DNA of 64,000 bases from JAGOUY01 sp964562155 (GCA_964562155.1 CAZLRU010000002.1:1-64000); one strand, 5' to 3'. Numbered from the stretch's first letter, positions 7,791 to 17,646 are shown. A program made the numbers and translations. The notes: generated from the sequence alone by a model not told the origin.

Positions 7791-8231
7791 TTATACCTCC
7801 TCGTCAGGATTATACACCCCTCCGGTATTTACTGTTAGGGCCAGATCCCGAAGACGAGAGGAAGTGGGCGGGATACTGGTGGGAGTCGCGACTATAGGAG
7901 CGGCCGGCTTATGGTGTTTGATGATGGCCTGGAGTTCCGTGTCTGTTAATCCCTTTTGCCATGTTCGGAGAGAGGGTCGAACGTTCGTCTCTAAAAAATT
8001 TACAAAAAAGACGTGAAAGGGCTGACCATTAATCTTCAAAAACGAGAACGTCGCCGCTAGTCCACCTGTAATAATAGTGGCAAAAATGAAATAGACAAAG
8101 GTAAGGAGCTTGTATTCAATAAAGATAAGAAACGCCGCGCCCAAACAGATAAGAAACTGTCTGACGGTGATTGGACCAAGAATCTTATCTTCTGCGTCTA
8201 TGAATTGCGGGACGACAAATTTATCAGGCAT
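7791..8231 (-). CDS. PrgI-like membrane protein
   Basis: 146 residues. It opens with KFVVPQFIDAEDKILGPITVRQF, which is the PrgI-family signature, then has two adjacent transmembrane helices (about 25-45 and 48-68) and a cytoplasmic tail. PrgI proteins sit beside VirB4 in Gram-positive and CPR T4SS loci and correspond in place to VirB3. Gap of 30 bases on either side within the operon. Confidence 0.85.
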   Translation of the reverse strand: MPDKFVVPQFIDAEDKILGPITVRQFLICLGAAFLIFIEYKLLTFVYFIFATIITGGLAATFSFLKINGQPFHVFFVNFLETNVRPSLRTWQKGLTDTELQAIIKHHKPAAPIVATPTSIPPTSSRLRDLALTVNTGGVYNPDEEV

Positions 8232-8261
8232 AAGGAGAGTATCGAGAATCAGATTCTGCTC

Positions 8262-9887
8262 TTAGAGTTGCGCATGGGAATTAATTTCCATGATCGCTCC
8301 CACCTCTTCTGCCGTGAGGATGTCAGGGTCGGTTTTACGTTTTTGATCGATAATTTCGACGACCGATTTTCCTGCACGAAAACTCTCCCCTACCAACTGT
8401 AAGTAAGACTGCTGCAAGGGAGAGGAGCGCCAAGCCTGCACCCCCTCGGTCCACCGTTCAAAGGATTCCGATTTAAGAGCTTCCAGTTGTTGAATAAGTT
8501 TAGCGGCCGCATCCTGCGGCGAGCGCGCCATGCGTCGGAAGATATTGACGGAGGTGTTTTGCAACTCCTCTGTTAACCCCATCAAACGAGCGGGTGCAGC
8601 CACCGCGTCCACCATTGGTTGAGAGGGTGCGGGAGCGGTAGGGACGGTTCCCGAGGTTGGTGATTGTACACGATTCGTAGCCGCCTCTTTCATTTGCTGA
8701 AAAAAGGCTTGGCGAGCTTCCTCTTCCCGTTGTCCGGAGCGGATTTTTTTCTCAAACCACTCAGCATGCGCTTGGCTTTCACGAACTTTTCGTTCGGCGA
8801 TTTTCTGTTCTTGCTGAGCCTGCACTTGCGTAATACTTTGTTTTTCTTCGTCGGTCACGGCTTGGCGGTGTAATTGATATTGATCCTCAATAATAGTAGC
8901 TAGACGCTCTGCTTCTTCGGGCTCAAGTCCCATTCCACCAACTTTTACATCACGACCCAAAACATCCTTGGTTTGTTGTTGATTTCGTACATCGCGTATG
9001 CGCGTTGAAATAATATTCTGCAACCGTTTAGCCAAATATTCATCTCCGGTCCAACCTGTGGCACGATACGTGTCCTCGATCGCCCTTACGAGCGCCGCTT
9101 GAGCTTCTCGCGCTTTTGGCGAGGTAAACATGCTGGCAGGAATGGATTCAGGTGCCGGTGTCGTTGGCTCCGACTGAGGAGAGACGGGCACAGCTCCCTG
9201 CTGAACCGCGATGCGTTCCGCCTCCAATTCACGTTGAAAGGCCGTAAACCAATCGACGTATTCTTGTTCTGATACGACCTCCGTTTTTCCTAACATATCA
9301 ACCATCTCCCGCACAAATACATCCGTTTGATCGCGGGTTAACCCAACCCCTCCCTCCGCCTGACTGCGAGCCAGCATCTCTTTGACCTGCTCTATCAAGC
9401 GCACGCCTTTGATATACGAAATCAATAGCTCTCGGCACCGTCGCACGCTTTCTTCGGAAAGAAGGCTGACTTTTGCTTGAGCCGCAATCCGACGGACAGC
9501 GGCCCCGTAGGAAACCGGCCGTAAAGAAACGCGCGTAACACCTTGAATCTCGGCAAGAGGAAACCCTAATTCCTGCAGTCGACGTTCTACGTCCCAAGGA
9601 ACAAGATCCGCCAATGGCAGGACTACGTGCCGTAAGACAACCTTCTCAACTTCTTTTGGATCACGATCTCCCGCAAGGCTCGTGATTCGGGCTCGAAAAT
9701 CTTGTTCACTGATACGCAGAAACATCTCGTCCCACACAACATCCATCAAACGATTCCAGGCGTCGTGATCATAGCTCAGAAGTTCTTGCGCCTTATCTTC
9801 TGCCTCCATGGCAGGCGTATCTAAAAGGTACGCCTGCACCGCCTCAGGCGCGGCTTCAAAGAATCGCATCCAAAGCGAGCGGTTCAT
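8262..9887 (-). CDS. Helical repeat protein of the T4SS-like operon, unknown function
   Basis: 541 residues, mostly helical, no membrane segment or signal. Two similar units of about 60 residues can be lined up near 165-215 and 290-350: each has a helix with arginines (VRRCRELLISYIKG; ISTRIRDVRNQQ), then a glycine motif (GGVGL or GGMGL) and an acidic helix. Between them is a Pro/Ser/Thr linker; after them a charged coiled coil (about 355-400) and a second linker. Not recognised. Position between VirB6-like and PrgI-like genes suggests a cytoplasmic accessory subunit. Confidence 0.75.
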   Translation of the reverse strand: MNRSLWMRFFEAAPEAVQAYLLDTPAMEAEDKAQELLSYDHDAWNRLMDVVWDEMFLRISEQDFRARITSLAGDRDPKEVEKVVLRHVVLPLADLVPWDVERRLQELGFPLAEIQGVTRVSLRPVSYGAAVRRIAAQAKVSLLSEESVRRCRELLISYIKGVRLIEQVKEMLARSQAEGGVGLTRDQTDVFVREMVDMLGKTEVVSEQEYVDWFTAFQRELEAERIAVQQGAVPVSPQSEPTTPAPESIPASMFTSPKAREAQAALVRAIEDTYRATGWTGDEYLAKRLQNIISTRIRDVRNQQQTKDVLGRDVKVGGMGLEPEEAERLATIIEDQYQLHRQAVTDEEKQSITQVQAQQEQKIAERKVRESQAHAEWFEKKIRSGQREEEARQAFFQQMKEAATNRVQSPTSGTVPTAPAPSQPMVDAVAAPARLMGLTEELQNTSVNIFRRMARSPQDAAAKLIQQLEALKSESFERWTEGVQAWRSSPLQQSYLQLVGESFRAGKSVVEIIDQKRKTDPDILTAEEVGAIMEINSHAQL

Positions 9888-9893
9888 AGAGGG

Positions 9894-12860
9894 TTAGCTG
9901 GTTGATACATCAAAGACACGATCGACCGGACCCGCAATTTTGGCACGCTGATCACGTGTACCGGTGCGCAATTTTTCTGGAGTGGCGAGCGTAGGCGCGT
10001 GAGTCAGATCGACGGCCGTAGCAAATAATTCGACGATCGCTTTTTTATCTCGCGTACTCGTCATAGCGCCGTACGTAGCCTTGTAGGCACCAATATCTGA
10101 AAGAGGAGCGTCATGCTTTGTGCCCGCTGCGACCCCAGCAGTCTTATTCTCAACCGTAATTTTTGCCTGCATGGAGTTCAAAATATTCTCAACAAACGGC
10201 TGATTCAGCCCGCGACTTCCCACCTGACCCACAAGCGGACGCAACTCTTTGACCAAGTCTTGGAACTTCTTCATGTCCGCCGTCTTCACATTCAACTGAT
10301 CGTCCTTAAACTCAAGCACAGATTCCATCCTCTTCGCCACGTCATCAGTGAATTGTTTGATAGCCAGATTAATGCCGGGGATACTTTGTATATCGACGAC
10401 TTTACCTCCTGCCTGCAAAAAGTCCGCCACGTCTTTACCGGCCGTCGCGCTAGCCGCCAATCCACCCGCTGATTTGGATGCGGTATCAAGCGAACGGTAA
10501 GCATTAGCCTCTCTACTGCTCTGCATCAACAAGCCGTCTTTAACACTTGCCACCAACTCTTTATCGCTTAGCTTGCTACTTGGGTTAACCCACATGCGCT
10601 TGTGACCGAACTCATCTCCCTCGATACGAGCATGTTGCGCTTTTTGAAGCTCCATCCCTGCGCTGCCCTTCACATCATTATTTTCAATAAAATCAAGAAC
10701 TTGATTTGTATTTTCGTACATTGTCCCATCATTATTTTTGAGCGCATTTAGATACGCCTCTTTTTTTGCATCATCCCCTGTGAGACGCACTACCCCATCC
10801 GCATCAAACTCTACAACCTTTGCTTCTTTCAACGCCTGTACCAATACTTTTACATCGTTCTTTGCTCCTTCGCTCATGGTTTTAAACTTCTCTGGATTCT
10901 CAACCTTTTTCTTCATTTCACTAGCAAACTTCTCTTCCGTAGGCATGAGACGCGGATCAGCTTTTCGTTCTTTCTTAATTCTGTTTATTGTGGCCTGATC
11001 ATCTACACGCTCGGCTTGTGTATTTGCTACCGTGAGATTTTCTCTCCGTTCCTCCAACAACTGATCATCCGCCAACGCATCGGCCATTTTGCCGGTATGC
11101 CCCTTGTCGGTGACCGGTTTAAATCGATTATCGCGACCAATAGATGTCGCTAAGTCATCTTCTAATTGACGACGTTGTTCGGCGTCAACATCTGGACCCG
11201 CCATGTCCAAGGCAAGAGATTCGAAAAAGCGTTTGTCTCCCTGTGTATACCACGCGCCTCCCAACCGGTTGCGCATTCCTTGAGCCATGTCGCGCCCAAG
11301 TCCCGGAGATAATGTGCCGATGCTTGCATCCACCGCTTTTCCAAGCGCACCACCCACCCATGATTGACCGCCTTTTTGCACGATACGTTTTTGATCTGGA
11401 TTCATGCCATTTGTGAGCGCCATCTGTTCGGATTGCTCTTTCTCCGCCTGGCGTTGGCGCATCATCATCCCGGCCATGAGTGGTTTACGCGCATACTGTC
11501 CAACCAATGGAATACGGTTCGCCAATCGCAAGCCTAAGCCAGAAGCTTTTCCGGTAATATCGTAACGCTTGTCCACGACGTTGGCCGCACCTTTGCCTAA
11601 GAATTTTGCGGCAATAAACGGCGAGGCCGCGGCTAAACTCGCTGCGCCAAAAGCCAAGCCCTTGCTTGCGGAACCGACTTTGTTGGCAAATGCTCCGACG
11701 CTGCTATCGACGGCGTTGGCGGCTTCGACGGCGGCTTCTAAAGCCATCAACATTAAGGCAACCGCTACGATGAAGGATGCAACGTTATCCGATGTTCCTA
11801 CACGGGTAAGAAAGGAAGTTGCCCCTGCCCCGTTGATGTCGGCTGTTGGGGTATAAAGCTCCAATTGACTGGAGAGCCCCTGACCTTGTCCTGCTAATAC
11901 CGCCGGAGCTCCTCCTGCGGTAGCAGGGGCGGCCGGTGCGGCCTCCGTTGGAGCCGTGCTTGGTGTTTGTAGAATGGCAAAGGTCAAATAAATAAAGAAC
12001 ATGACAACGGGTCCACCCGTCAGCATCCCACCAAGACGCGACCAATATTTTCCTGAAAAACTTGATAAACCGCTTTGTAATTTTCCTGGAAGAGCCGTCA
12101 CAAAAAAGGCTGCCGGCGAGAAGATGAGCGCAACCCAAAGACCAATGATTCGACCTAACACAAAGGCAATCATGATAAGCATGACGCCGTTAGCAATCAC
12201 AATTAAAATTAACGCTAAAAGAAACGAGGCAAAAATTTGAGCGGCGAGTTCAGGTTGCTGAGCAGATGTTCCGGCCACATAATCGTCGCGCATGCTTAGG
12301 AGCTGATTAATACGGAAGGCGGCGGTAAAGTTCCCGGCACCGGCTGCTCGAAATGCATTCACGAATGTGAGCATAACGACCTGTGAGAAATCAATTAATA
12401 CCTGTACCAACGTGCGGGAAAAATTGATCAAAATTGCCATCAATAACAGTTTTGGCAAGACCGCGTTATACCGTAACGACGAATCCCATCCGATGATGGT
12501 GCTGAACGCTGATATCAGCAGCACCACAATAAAGAACATGTTACAAATATCGCGCACAATCACCCAGCCAATTTTTACCGGCTGTGCATCGCCAAAGCCA
12601 TTATATCTTGCAAATCCTAGGAAAATATCGACTAAAAAGATGAAGACCTTGCCCAACATTTCAACGATCCACGACAGTAACTGGATAATGGCGGAAACAG
12701 CTTGATCCGTAACATCCGCTTGAGCAATATGAGGCGCCAACAACAAAATACCCATGACCGCAGCAAAGCCGAGGGGGTATTTATGTGTTTGAGTCCATTG
12801 TTGTATCCATGCCCAAGCAGCCTGTGACCGAAGAAAGAAAGATCGAAAGAGAGAACGCAT
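9894..12860 (-). CDS. VirB6/TrbL-like polytopic membrane protein with large soluble tail
   Basis: 988 residues from the ATG at 12860, chosen over the GTG at 12911 because it has a GGGGGA Shine-Dalgarno and avoids overlap with pth. The first 370 residues hold a signal-like helix and about seven further membrane helices, with the conserved-looking NMFFIVVLLISAFSTIIGWD segment; another helix follows near 375-395. The remaining 580 residues are soluble, charged and helical. VirB6/TrbL proteins form the inner-membrane channel platform of T4SS. First gene of the secretion set, 29 bases after the pth stop. Confidence 0.75.
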   Translation of the reverse strand: MRSLFRSFFLRSQAAWAWIQQWTQTHKYPLGFAAVMGILLLAPHIAQADVTDQAVSAIIQLLSWIVEMLGKVFIFLVDIFLGFARYNGFGDAQPVKIGWVIVRDICNMFFIVVLLISAFSTIIGWDSSLRYNAVLPKLLLMAILINFSRTLVQVLIDFSQVVMLTFVNAFRAAGAGNFTAAFRINQLLSMRDDYVAGTSAQQPELAAQIFASFLLALILIVIANGVMLIMIAFVLGRIIGLWVALIFSPAAFFVTALPGKLQSGLSSFSGKYWSRLGGMLTGGPVVMFFIYLTFAILQTPSTAPTEAAPAAPATAGGAPAVLAGQGQGLSSQLELYTPTADINGAGATSFLTRVGTSDNVASFIVAVALMLMALEAAVEAANAVDSSVGAFANKVGSASKGLAFGAASLAAASPFIAAKFLGKGAANVVDKRYDITGKASGLGLRLANRIPLVGQYARKPLMAGMMMRQRQAEKEQSEQMALTNGMNPDQKRIVQKGGQSWVGGALGKAVDASIGTLSPGLGRDMAQGMRNRLGGAWYTQGDKRFFESLALDMAGPDVDAEQRRQLEDDLATSIGRDNRFKPVTDKGHTGKMADALADDQLLEERRENLTVANTQAERVDDQATINRIKKERKADPRLMPTEEKFASEMKKKVENPEKFKTMSEGAKNDVKVLVQALKEAKVVEFDADGVVRLTGDDAKKEAYLNALKNNDGTMYENTNQVLDFIENNDVKGSAGMELQKAQHARIEGDEFGHKRMWVNPSSKLSDKELVASVKDGLLMQSSREANAYRSLDTASKSAGGLAASATAGKDVADFLQAGGKVVDIQSIPGINLAIKQFTDDVAKRMESVLEFKDDQLNVKTADMKKFQDLVKELRPLVGQVGSRGLNQPFVENILNSMQAKITVENKTAGVAAGTKHDAPLSDIGAYKATYGAMTSTRDKKAIVELFATAVDLTHAPTLATPEKLRTGTRDQRAKIAGPVDRVFDVSTS

Positions 12861-12861
12861 A

Positions 12862-12881
12862 GCTATCCCCCGTAGGATAGC
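12862..12881 (-). promoter_or_regulatory. Hairpin over the Shine-Dalgarno of the VirB6-like gene
   Basis: A 7-bp perfect stem (12862-12868 with 12875-12881) and six-base loop directly before the ATG at 12860. The G-run that serves as ribosome site is split between loop and stem, so folding would hinder initiation. Regulation is an inference. Confidence 0.4.
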
Positions 12882-12889
12882 ACATCGCC

Positions 12890-13462
12890 TCACGCTCGTG
12901 AACCATTCCACTTATTCATTGTTTTCTCAATTGTTTGCGCTTGCCAATCCTCTATTGCTGCTACCGCGGACAGGAGTACTTCGTTTTTTGTTTTTTGTTC
13001 TTCTGCGGAAAATGGTTGCAGCACGTAGTCCTCTTTGGGTATGTGTCCGACGGGACGTCCGATACCCAGACGTAGACGTGAGACCACATCCGTTCCTAGC
13101 GATCCTTGGATAGACACGATGCCGTTATGTCCGGCGGGACCGGCTTGAGCGCAGAACGCCATCTTGCCGAGGGGGTAATCCATCTCATCGTGCACCACGA
13201 GCAGATCGCTCCGTTCGAGTTTATAGAATGACAAAATAGCTTCAACGGCTTCGCCGGAGCGATTCATATAGGTAACGGGACGAACGAGCAGAAGCTTTTC
13301 TTCCCCCATCCGTGCTTCGGCTATTTCCGCCTTAAAACGCTCCTTTGTTTGAAATGGAGCTTGAAGTTTTTCCGCCAATGCGGTGACGGCGTCCCAACCG
13401 ATGTTGTGGCGCGTATGCGCGTATTCGTTGCCCGGATTTCCAAGGCCGACAATCAATTTCAT
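12890..13462 (-). CDS. pth: Peptidyl-tRNA hydrolase
   Basis: 190 residues, the usual length. The catalytic region GLGNPGNEYAHTRHNIGWD holds the key Asn and His; VTYMNRSGEA and VVHDEMDYPLGKM are the other family signatures, and the PAGHNGIVSI stretch is present. It frees tRNA from peptidyl-tRNA that drops off ribosomes. It lies 49 bases after der, in one minus-strand string with the LCP and secretion genes. Confidence 0.97.
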   Translation of the reverse strand: MKLIVGLGNPGNEYAHTRHNIGWDAVTALAEKLQAPFQTKERFKAEIAEARMGEEKLLLVRPVTYMNRSGEAVEAILSFYKLERSDLLVVHDEMDYPLGKMAFCAQAGPAGHNGIVSIQGSLGTDVVSRLRLGIGRPVGHIPKEDYVLQPFSAEEQKTKNEVLLSAVAAIEDWQAQTIEKTMNKWNGSRA

Positions 13463-13511
13463 AGCTTCTTCCCTCCTCCGACTCCCTCTCGGGTGGGGGA
13501 GCGTAACACCC

Positions 13512-14984
13512 TTACGTCTTCTGTCTTCGACGCGTTTGGTTCACGAGGACAGGTTTTTCAATAATCTTCCCAACCGCTTCTTCGTAACCAGGACCGGATT
13601 TGTTCCATTTACGCCCACCTTTAGACGTCGGCACATTGCGCGCTTTCACAATGATTGGCGTTCCGATAAATCCAAACTTCTCGCGGATGCGCTTCTCTAA
13701 ATAACGAACCCAGTTGTCATGGACGCTTTCCTTTTCACCCAGAATCGTAATCAAAAAGGTTGGAGGCGCTTCACGGACCTGAGCGATATCGTAAATACGA
13801 GGAGATTTTGGTCCGTAGCCAGGTAATGGTTTTTTGCTCTTAATACATGCTTTTAGCAAACGGTTGATGGCGTTGTAATCAATTTTGCGATGACGTTCAC
13901 CCTGGACTGTCATCGCCTTGTCCAACAACTCACGTGTGCGCATGTTTTGTTTGGCACTCACGAACACCATCGGTGCCCAGGATAAGAACGGAAAGAGCTG
14001 ACGAATCAGTGTTTCGATCTCATTCGCTGTTTCCGGTTTCTTATTTGGAATCAAATCCCATTTATTCGCGACCAGGATCAAGCCTTTGCTGCTGTTCTCC
14101 AAAATTCCCGCCAAGTGACGATCCTGCGCGGTTGGATCTTGGGTTACATCAAAGACGAGACAGGCAACATCACAATCATCAATCGCTTTCATGTTGCGCT
14201 CAATCCCCGCTTCCTCTACCTCATTATCAATACGCGCTTGTTTGCGCATACCGGCCGTATCGACCAGCATGATGTCGCGATCTTGGTAGCGTAGCCATGT
14301 GTCTTGCGGTTCACGCGTGGTGTGAGCGATTGGGGAAACGATGACGCGATTCTCTCCCAAGATAGAATTGACCAAAGAAGACTTGCCGACATTGGGTCGG
14401 CCAACGATGGCGAGGCGAAGTGGCTCGACTTCGTGGGTTGGAATGGCTGGTTTTCCTTGACGTTCTAATTCCTTCAAAACTTCATCCAATAAATCTCCCG
14501 CGAGAAAACCGGTGTTTGCGCTGATGAGCTTTGGCTCTCCTAACGCCAATTGATAGATGCTTGGGTCATGCGCAAAGGAAGAGTGCTTCATCTGGTCAAT
14601 CTTGTTGACCACGAGCCAAACAGGCTTTCCCGTTGATTTGGCTAAGCGTGCAATCTCTTGATCTTGCGGAAGCACACCCGCTTGTCCATCGAGAATAAAT
14701 AAAACAAGATCCGCCTCTTGTAAGGCGTGCATGGTTTGGGTTCGAATCCCCTCCCCAATCTCCGTTGCTTCTGTATCCATTCCTCCCGTATCAATCAAAT
14801 CAAAAACCAATCCTTGCCAGACGACTTGACCGTATTTACGATCGCGCGTGGTATGAGAAATAGGACTTACAAGAGCTTTGCCGCTTTCGGTCAAACGATT
14901 CCAGAGGCTGGATTTACCAACATTGGTACGTCCAACTAACGCCACTAGGGGGCGGTTACGGGCGGGTGGAACTGGAGCGGGCAT
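13512..14984 (-). CDS. der: Ribosome-assembly GTPase Der (EngA)
   Basis: 490 residues with two GTPase domains in tandem, the hallmark of Der: GRTNVGKSS near residue 17 and GRPNVGKSS near 200, each with its DTxG and NKxD motifs (DLIDTGG, NKID; LVDTAG, NKWD), then a KH-like C-terminal domain and a basic tail. Der matures the 50S subunit. Its start overlaps the end of the LCP gene by 29 bases, so the two are probably translated together. Confidence 0.97.
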   Translation of the reverse strand: MPAPVPPARNRPLVALVGRTNVGKSSLWNRLTESGKALVSPISHTTRDRKYGQVVWQGLVFDLIDTGGMDTEATEIGEGIRTQTMHALQEADLVLFILDGQAGVLPQDQEIARLAKSTGKPVWLVVNKIDQMKHSSFAHDPSIYQLALGEPKLISANTGFLAGDLLDEVLKELERQGKPAIPTHEVEPLRLAIVGRPNVGKSSLVNSILGENRVIVSPIAHTTREPQDTWLRYQDRDIMLVDTAGMRKQARIDNEVEEAGIERNMKAIDDCDVACLVFDVTQDPTAQDRHLAGILENSSKGLILVANKWDLIPNKKPETANEIETLIRQLFPFLSWAPMVFVSAKQNMRTRELLDKAMTVQGERHRKIDYNAINRLLKACIKSKKPLPGYGPKSPRIYDIAQVREAPPTFLITILGEKESVHDNWVRYLEKRIREKFGFIGTPIIVKARNVPTSKGGRKWNKSGPGYEEAVGKIIEKPVLVNQTRRRQKT

Positions 14985-16482
14985 AGGAAGAAGTTATAAA
15001 AGCGTCACTGGCTTCACCCAAAATAATGAGAAAATCGACATTTGACGCGGATAAACGCTCCGGGGCCAAACCATCATTTAAGATCATTTTTGGACGTTTC
15101 GGATCGGCAGGATCAGGAGTTGGGGCAATCGTGGAGACATCTGCTTGCAGTAAGCGCCGCAGACCGCTTAGTTGAGCGGGTTTTTTGCCATTTGTCAAGT
15201 CGTAGATGACCGTTCGCTCATAGCCACGGCGCAACGCGTTGCCAAAGGCGACAATTTCGTAGCCGGACCGTTCAAGCTTGGCGGCGACTTGGGAAGCAAA
15301 GCCCGTGCGGGTTGTTCCATTCTTTACCTCCAGTTTAATCATGTCTTGTTCCGGAACAACTGGCTTCACAGGTTCGGTTGCGATTTGAGCGACTGTTGAG
15401 GTGGCAAACGGATTTTGAGCGAGCTCACGAATCTCGGACCAATCCGGCTGCTTAGGAAATAACATGAACGCGCCCGCTACGTTTGCGGCCACCAGCTCCC
15501 CATCCGGAGCATCCGTTAACACGTGAAGCGTCATGCGCTCTTTGGAGAATTCTTTGGCGGTAGGAGCAAACTGCAGGACATCCCACAGTGTAAAATCCGT
15601 TTGTAGGTGACTACTCACCACTGAATATAATGCGCTCATCTTGGTGGGGTTGCTCAAAGTTTGTAGCGAGAGAAGCTTTTCTCGTATCGCCAACATAAGC
15701 AACTGTTGACGACGGCTGCGTGCAAAATCCGAGCCCTCGCCATTACTCCCGTGCCGCGAACGCGCAAAGATCAATGCTTGATCACCCGTAAAGTGCTGCA
15801 CGCCTTTTTTAAAACTCACCGTCATCCACTTGTCATCCGCTGTTGGATATTGAGGATCAACAAAACTCCGCTCGACTTCTATGTCCACTCCTCCAATCGC
15901 ATCCACAAATCGTGCGAAGCCGGAAAAATCTACACGCACGACATGATCGATGTTGATTTCTAACAACTTAGCGATGGCGTCGGCGGCTCGGCGCGCTCCC
16001 TCGCCGGGATAATCTTGCTCGGCATAGGCTTGAACCGCGTTGATTTTTTCGAATCTTCCCCCACCTAATGGATACGCGGTATCACGAGGGATGGAGAGCA
16101 GGGCTACTTTTTTTTCTTTGGTGTCGATGCTCGCTAACATGATGGTATCGGTCAGCTGCGGTCCATCGTGACCCTCTCCGCCCACACCCAACAACAGCAC
16201 ATTCACTCGATCATTTTTTACCGGCTGATCTCCGGCGACATCGACGGATGACCCGAACATGAGACGACGAATATCGGCGATAACCGGGACATCTCCAACC
16301 TCCGCTAAGACCGTGGTTCCGTGTTGGACGGAACGATACGAAGCGTACGCTCCCAAGCCCGAAACCAACGCCACGAGTAACGCAAAAATGCCCCCCATGA
16401 TATAGGTCTGGCGGTGGAGGGGGCGTTCCGCGGGAGCTTCAACAAAATTTGCCGCTAAAGACGGTTCTTGAGGTTCAAACAT
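14956..16482 (-). CDS. LytR-CpsA-Psr family cell-wall ligase
   Basis: 508 residues: a short cytoplasmic start, one membrane helix (about 27-50), an LCP domain (about 85-270: VNVLLLGVGG, TDTIMLASID, LLSIPRDT, FARSRHG, ARSRRQQ) and a LytR_C domain near 370-440 (IKLEVKNGTTRTGFASQVA). LCP enzymes move glycopolymers from lipid carriers to peptidoglycan or proteins outside the membrane; the arginines that hold the lipid pyrophosphate are visible. It is the first gene of the minus-strand string; its start and that of dprA are about 75 bases apart and divergent. Confidence 0.93.
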   Translation of the reverse strand: MFEPQEPSLAANFVEAPAERPLHRQTYIMGGIFALLVALVSGLGAYASYRSVQHGTTVLAEVGDVPVIADIRRLMFGSSVDVAGDQPVKNDRVNVLLLGVGGEGHDGPQLTDTIMLASIDTKEKKVALLSIPRDTAYPLGGGRFEKINAVQAYAEQDYPGEGARRAADAIAKLLEINIDHVVRVDFSGFARFVDAIGGVDIEVERSFVDPQYPTADDKWMTVSFKKGVQHFTGDQALIFARSRHGSNGEGSDFARSRRQQLLMLAIREKLLSLQTLSNPTKMSALYSVVSSHLQTDFTLWDVLQFAPTAKEFSKERMTLHVLTDAPDGELVAANVAGAFMLFPKQPDWSEIRELAQNPFATSTVAQIATEPVKPVVPEQDMIKLEVKNGTTRTGFASQVAAKLERSGYEIVAFGNALRRGYERTVIYDLTNGKKPAQLSGLRRLLQADVSTIAPTPDPADPKRPKMILNDGLAPERLSASNVDFLIILGEASDAFITSSYARSSSTRP

Positions 16483-16557
16483 CGTCGCTAAGTGTAACAG
16501 TGATGAGACGGTTGAGCAACCCTTGACAGAGAGCTTATTTTATGGAACGGGGTGAGT

Positions 16558-17646
16558 ATGTCCTTTGATGAAGAAGCCGTCGCCAAAATCTGCCTGGCAC
16601 ACTTTCGCGAGATCGGGAGTCAGCGTTTGCGTCTCCTAAAACGCGTATTCGGATCTTACAAACGAGCCTGGTCTGCAGATCGACAGAGTCTCCTTGATGC
16701 AGGCCTGAGCGAGTCGCTCGTGCAGCGTTTTATTGCTTGGCGCAAGCGATGTGAGCCTGCCGATCTTATCAACACCCTCATGCAGGAACATATACGCGTC
16801 GTCTTTCCAGAAGATGTGGACTTCCCTCACCTTCTGCGTGTGTCGAGCGATCCTCCCGAGCTCCTGTTTGTACGAGGTGACCTCCCTAAAGCACCGGCGC
16901 TCGCCATTGTTGGAACACGTAAAGCGACCTCGTACGGTGAGCAGATTGTTCGAACGTTTGTTCCGGGCCTTGTGAGGAGCGGGCTATGTTTGGTCTCCGG
17001 TCTGGCGCTTGGCATCGATGGATTAGTTCATCGTGTAACTCTTGACGCTGACGGAATCACCGTTGCCTTTTTAGCAACGGGGGTGGATCGAGCCTCTGTC
17101 TACCCTCGCGAACACGCCCGCTTGGCGGAAGATATTGTTGAGCACGGTGGATGCCTAGTGAGTGAATCTCCTCCCGGTGGAGAAGGACGCCGACATCTCT
17201 TCCCTTTACGTAATCGCCTCATTGCGGGATTTACCTTAGCCACCTTGGTCATTGAGGCGGCTCCAAAGAGCGGCTCGCTGATTACGGCGACCCTTGCTCT
17301 AGAAGAAAATCGTGAGGTCTTAACCGTGCCGGGATCTATTTGGAACCCGCAATCCGAAGGAACGAATCACTTGCTTAAAGTGGGCGCAAAACCCTGCACA
17401 CGCATCGAAGACATCCTTGACGCTTTAACACTTGATCGACCAGACTTGATAGCTCAGGCTCGGAGCGAGCTTCCTATGACTGCACAGGATAGTGAATTTT
17501 TATCTTATCTTAGCCAACCTATTCATATTGATCCGCTGGCAGCTCTCGCCAAACAGGCGGTGTCGCATGTATCATCCCAATTATCCATCCTCGAATTAAA
17601 AGGCCTAGTTCGACACGTAGGCGGGCAGATATGGATACGAACCTAA
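16558..17646 (+). CDS. dprA: DNA processing protein DprA
   Basis: About 362 residues from the ATG at 16558 (a GTG two codons earlier is possible). The Rossmann core is clear: IVGTRKATSYGEQ, VSGLALGIDGLVHR, FLATGVDRASVYPREH and EAAPKSGSLITATLALEENREVLTVPG. N-terminal helices (SAM-like) and a small C-terminal winged-helix-like domain (LAALAKQAVSHVSSQLSILE) flank it. DprA loads RecA on single-stranded DNA taken up in transformation. It is divergent from the LCP gene and 64 bases before topA. Confidence 0.96.
   Translation: MSFDEEAVAKICLAHFREIGSQRLRLLKRVFGSYKRAWSADRQSLLDAGLSESLVQRFIAWRKRCEPADLINTLMQEHIRVVFPEDVDFPHLLRVSSDPPELLFVRGDLPKAPALAIVGTRKATSYGEQIVRTFVPGLVRSGLCLVSGLALGIDGLVHRVTLDADGITVAFLATGVDRASVYPREHARLAEDIVEHGGCLVSESPPGGEGRRHLFPLRNRLIAGFTLATLVIEAAPKSGSLITATLALEENREVLTVPGSIWNPQSEGTNHLLKVGAKPCTRIEDILDALTLDRPDLIAQARSELPMTAQDSEFLSYLSQPIHIDPLAALAKQAVSHVSSQLSILELKGLVRHVGGQIWIRT

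Noticed and set aside
4539..12860. Integrative conjugative element
   Set aside because: No relaxase, coupling protein, integrase or att repeats are seen; housekeeping genes der and pth are in the same gene string.
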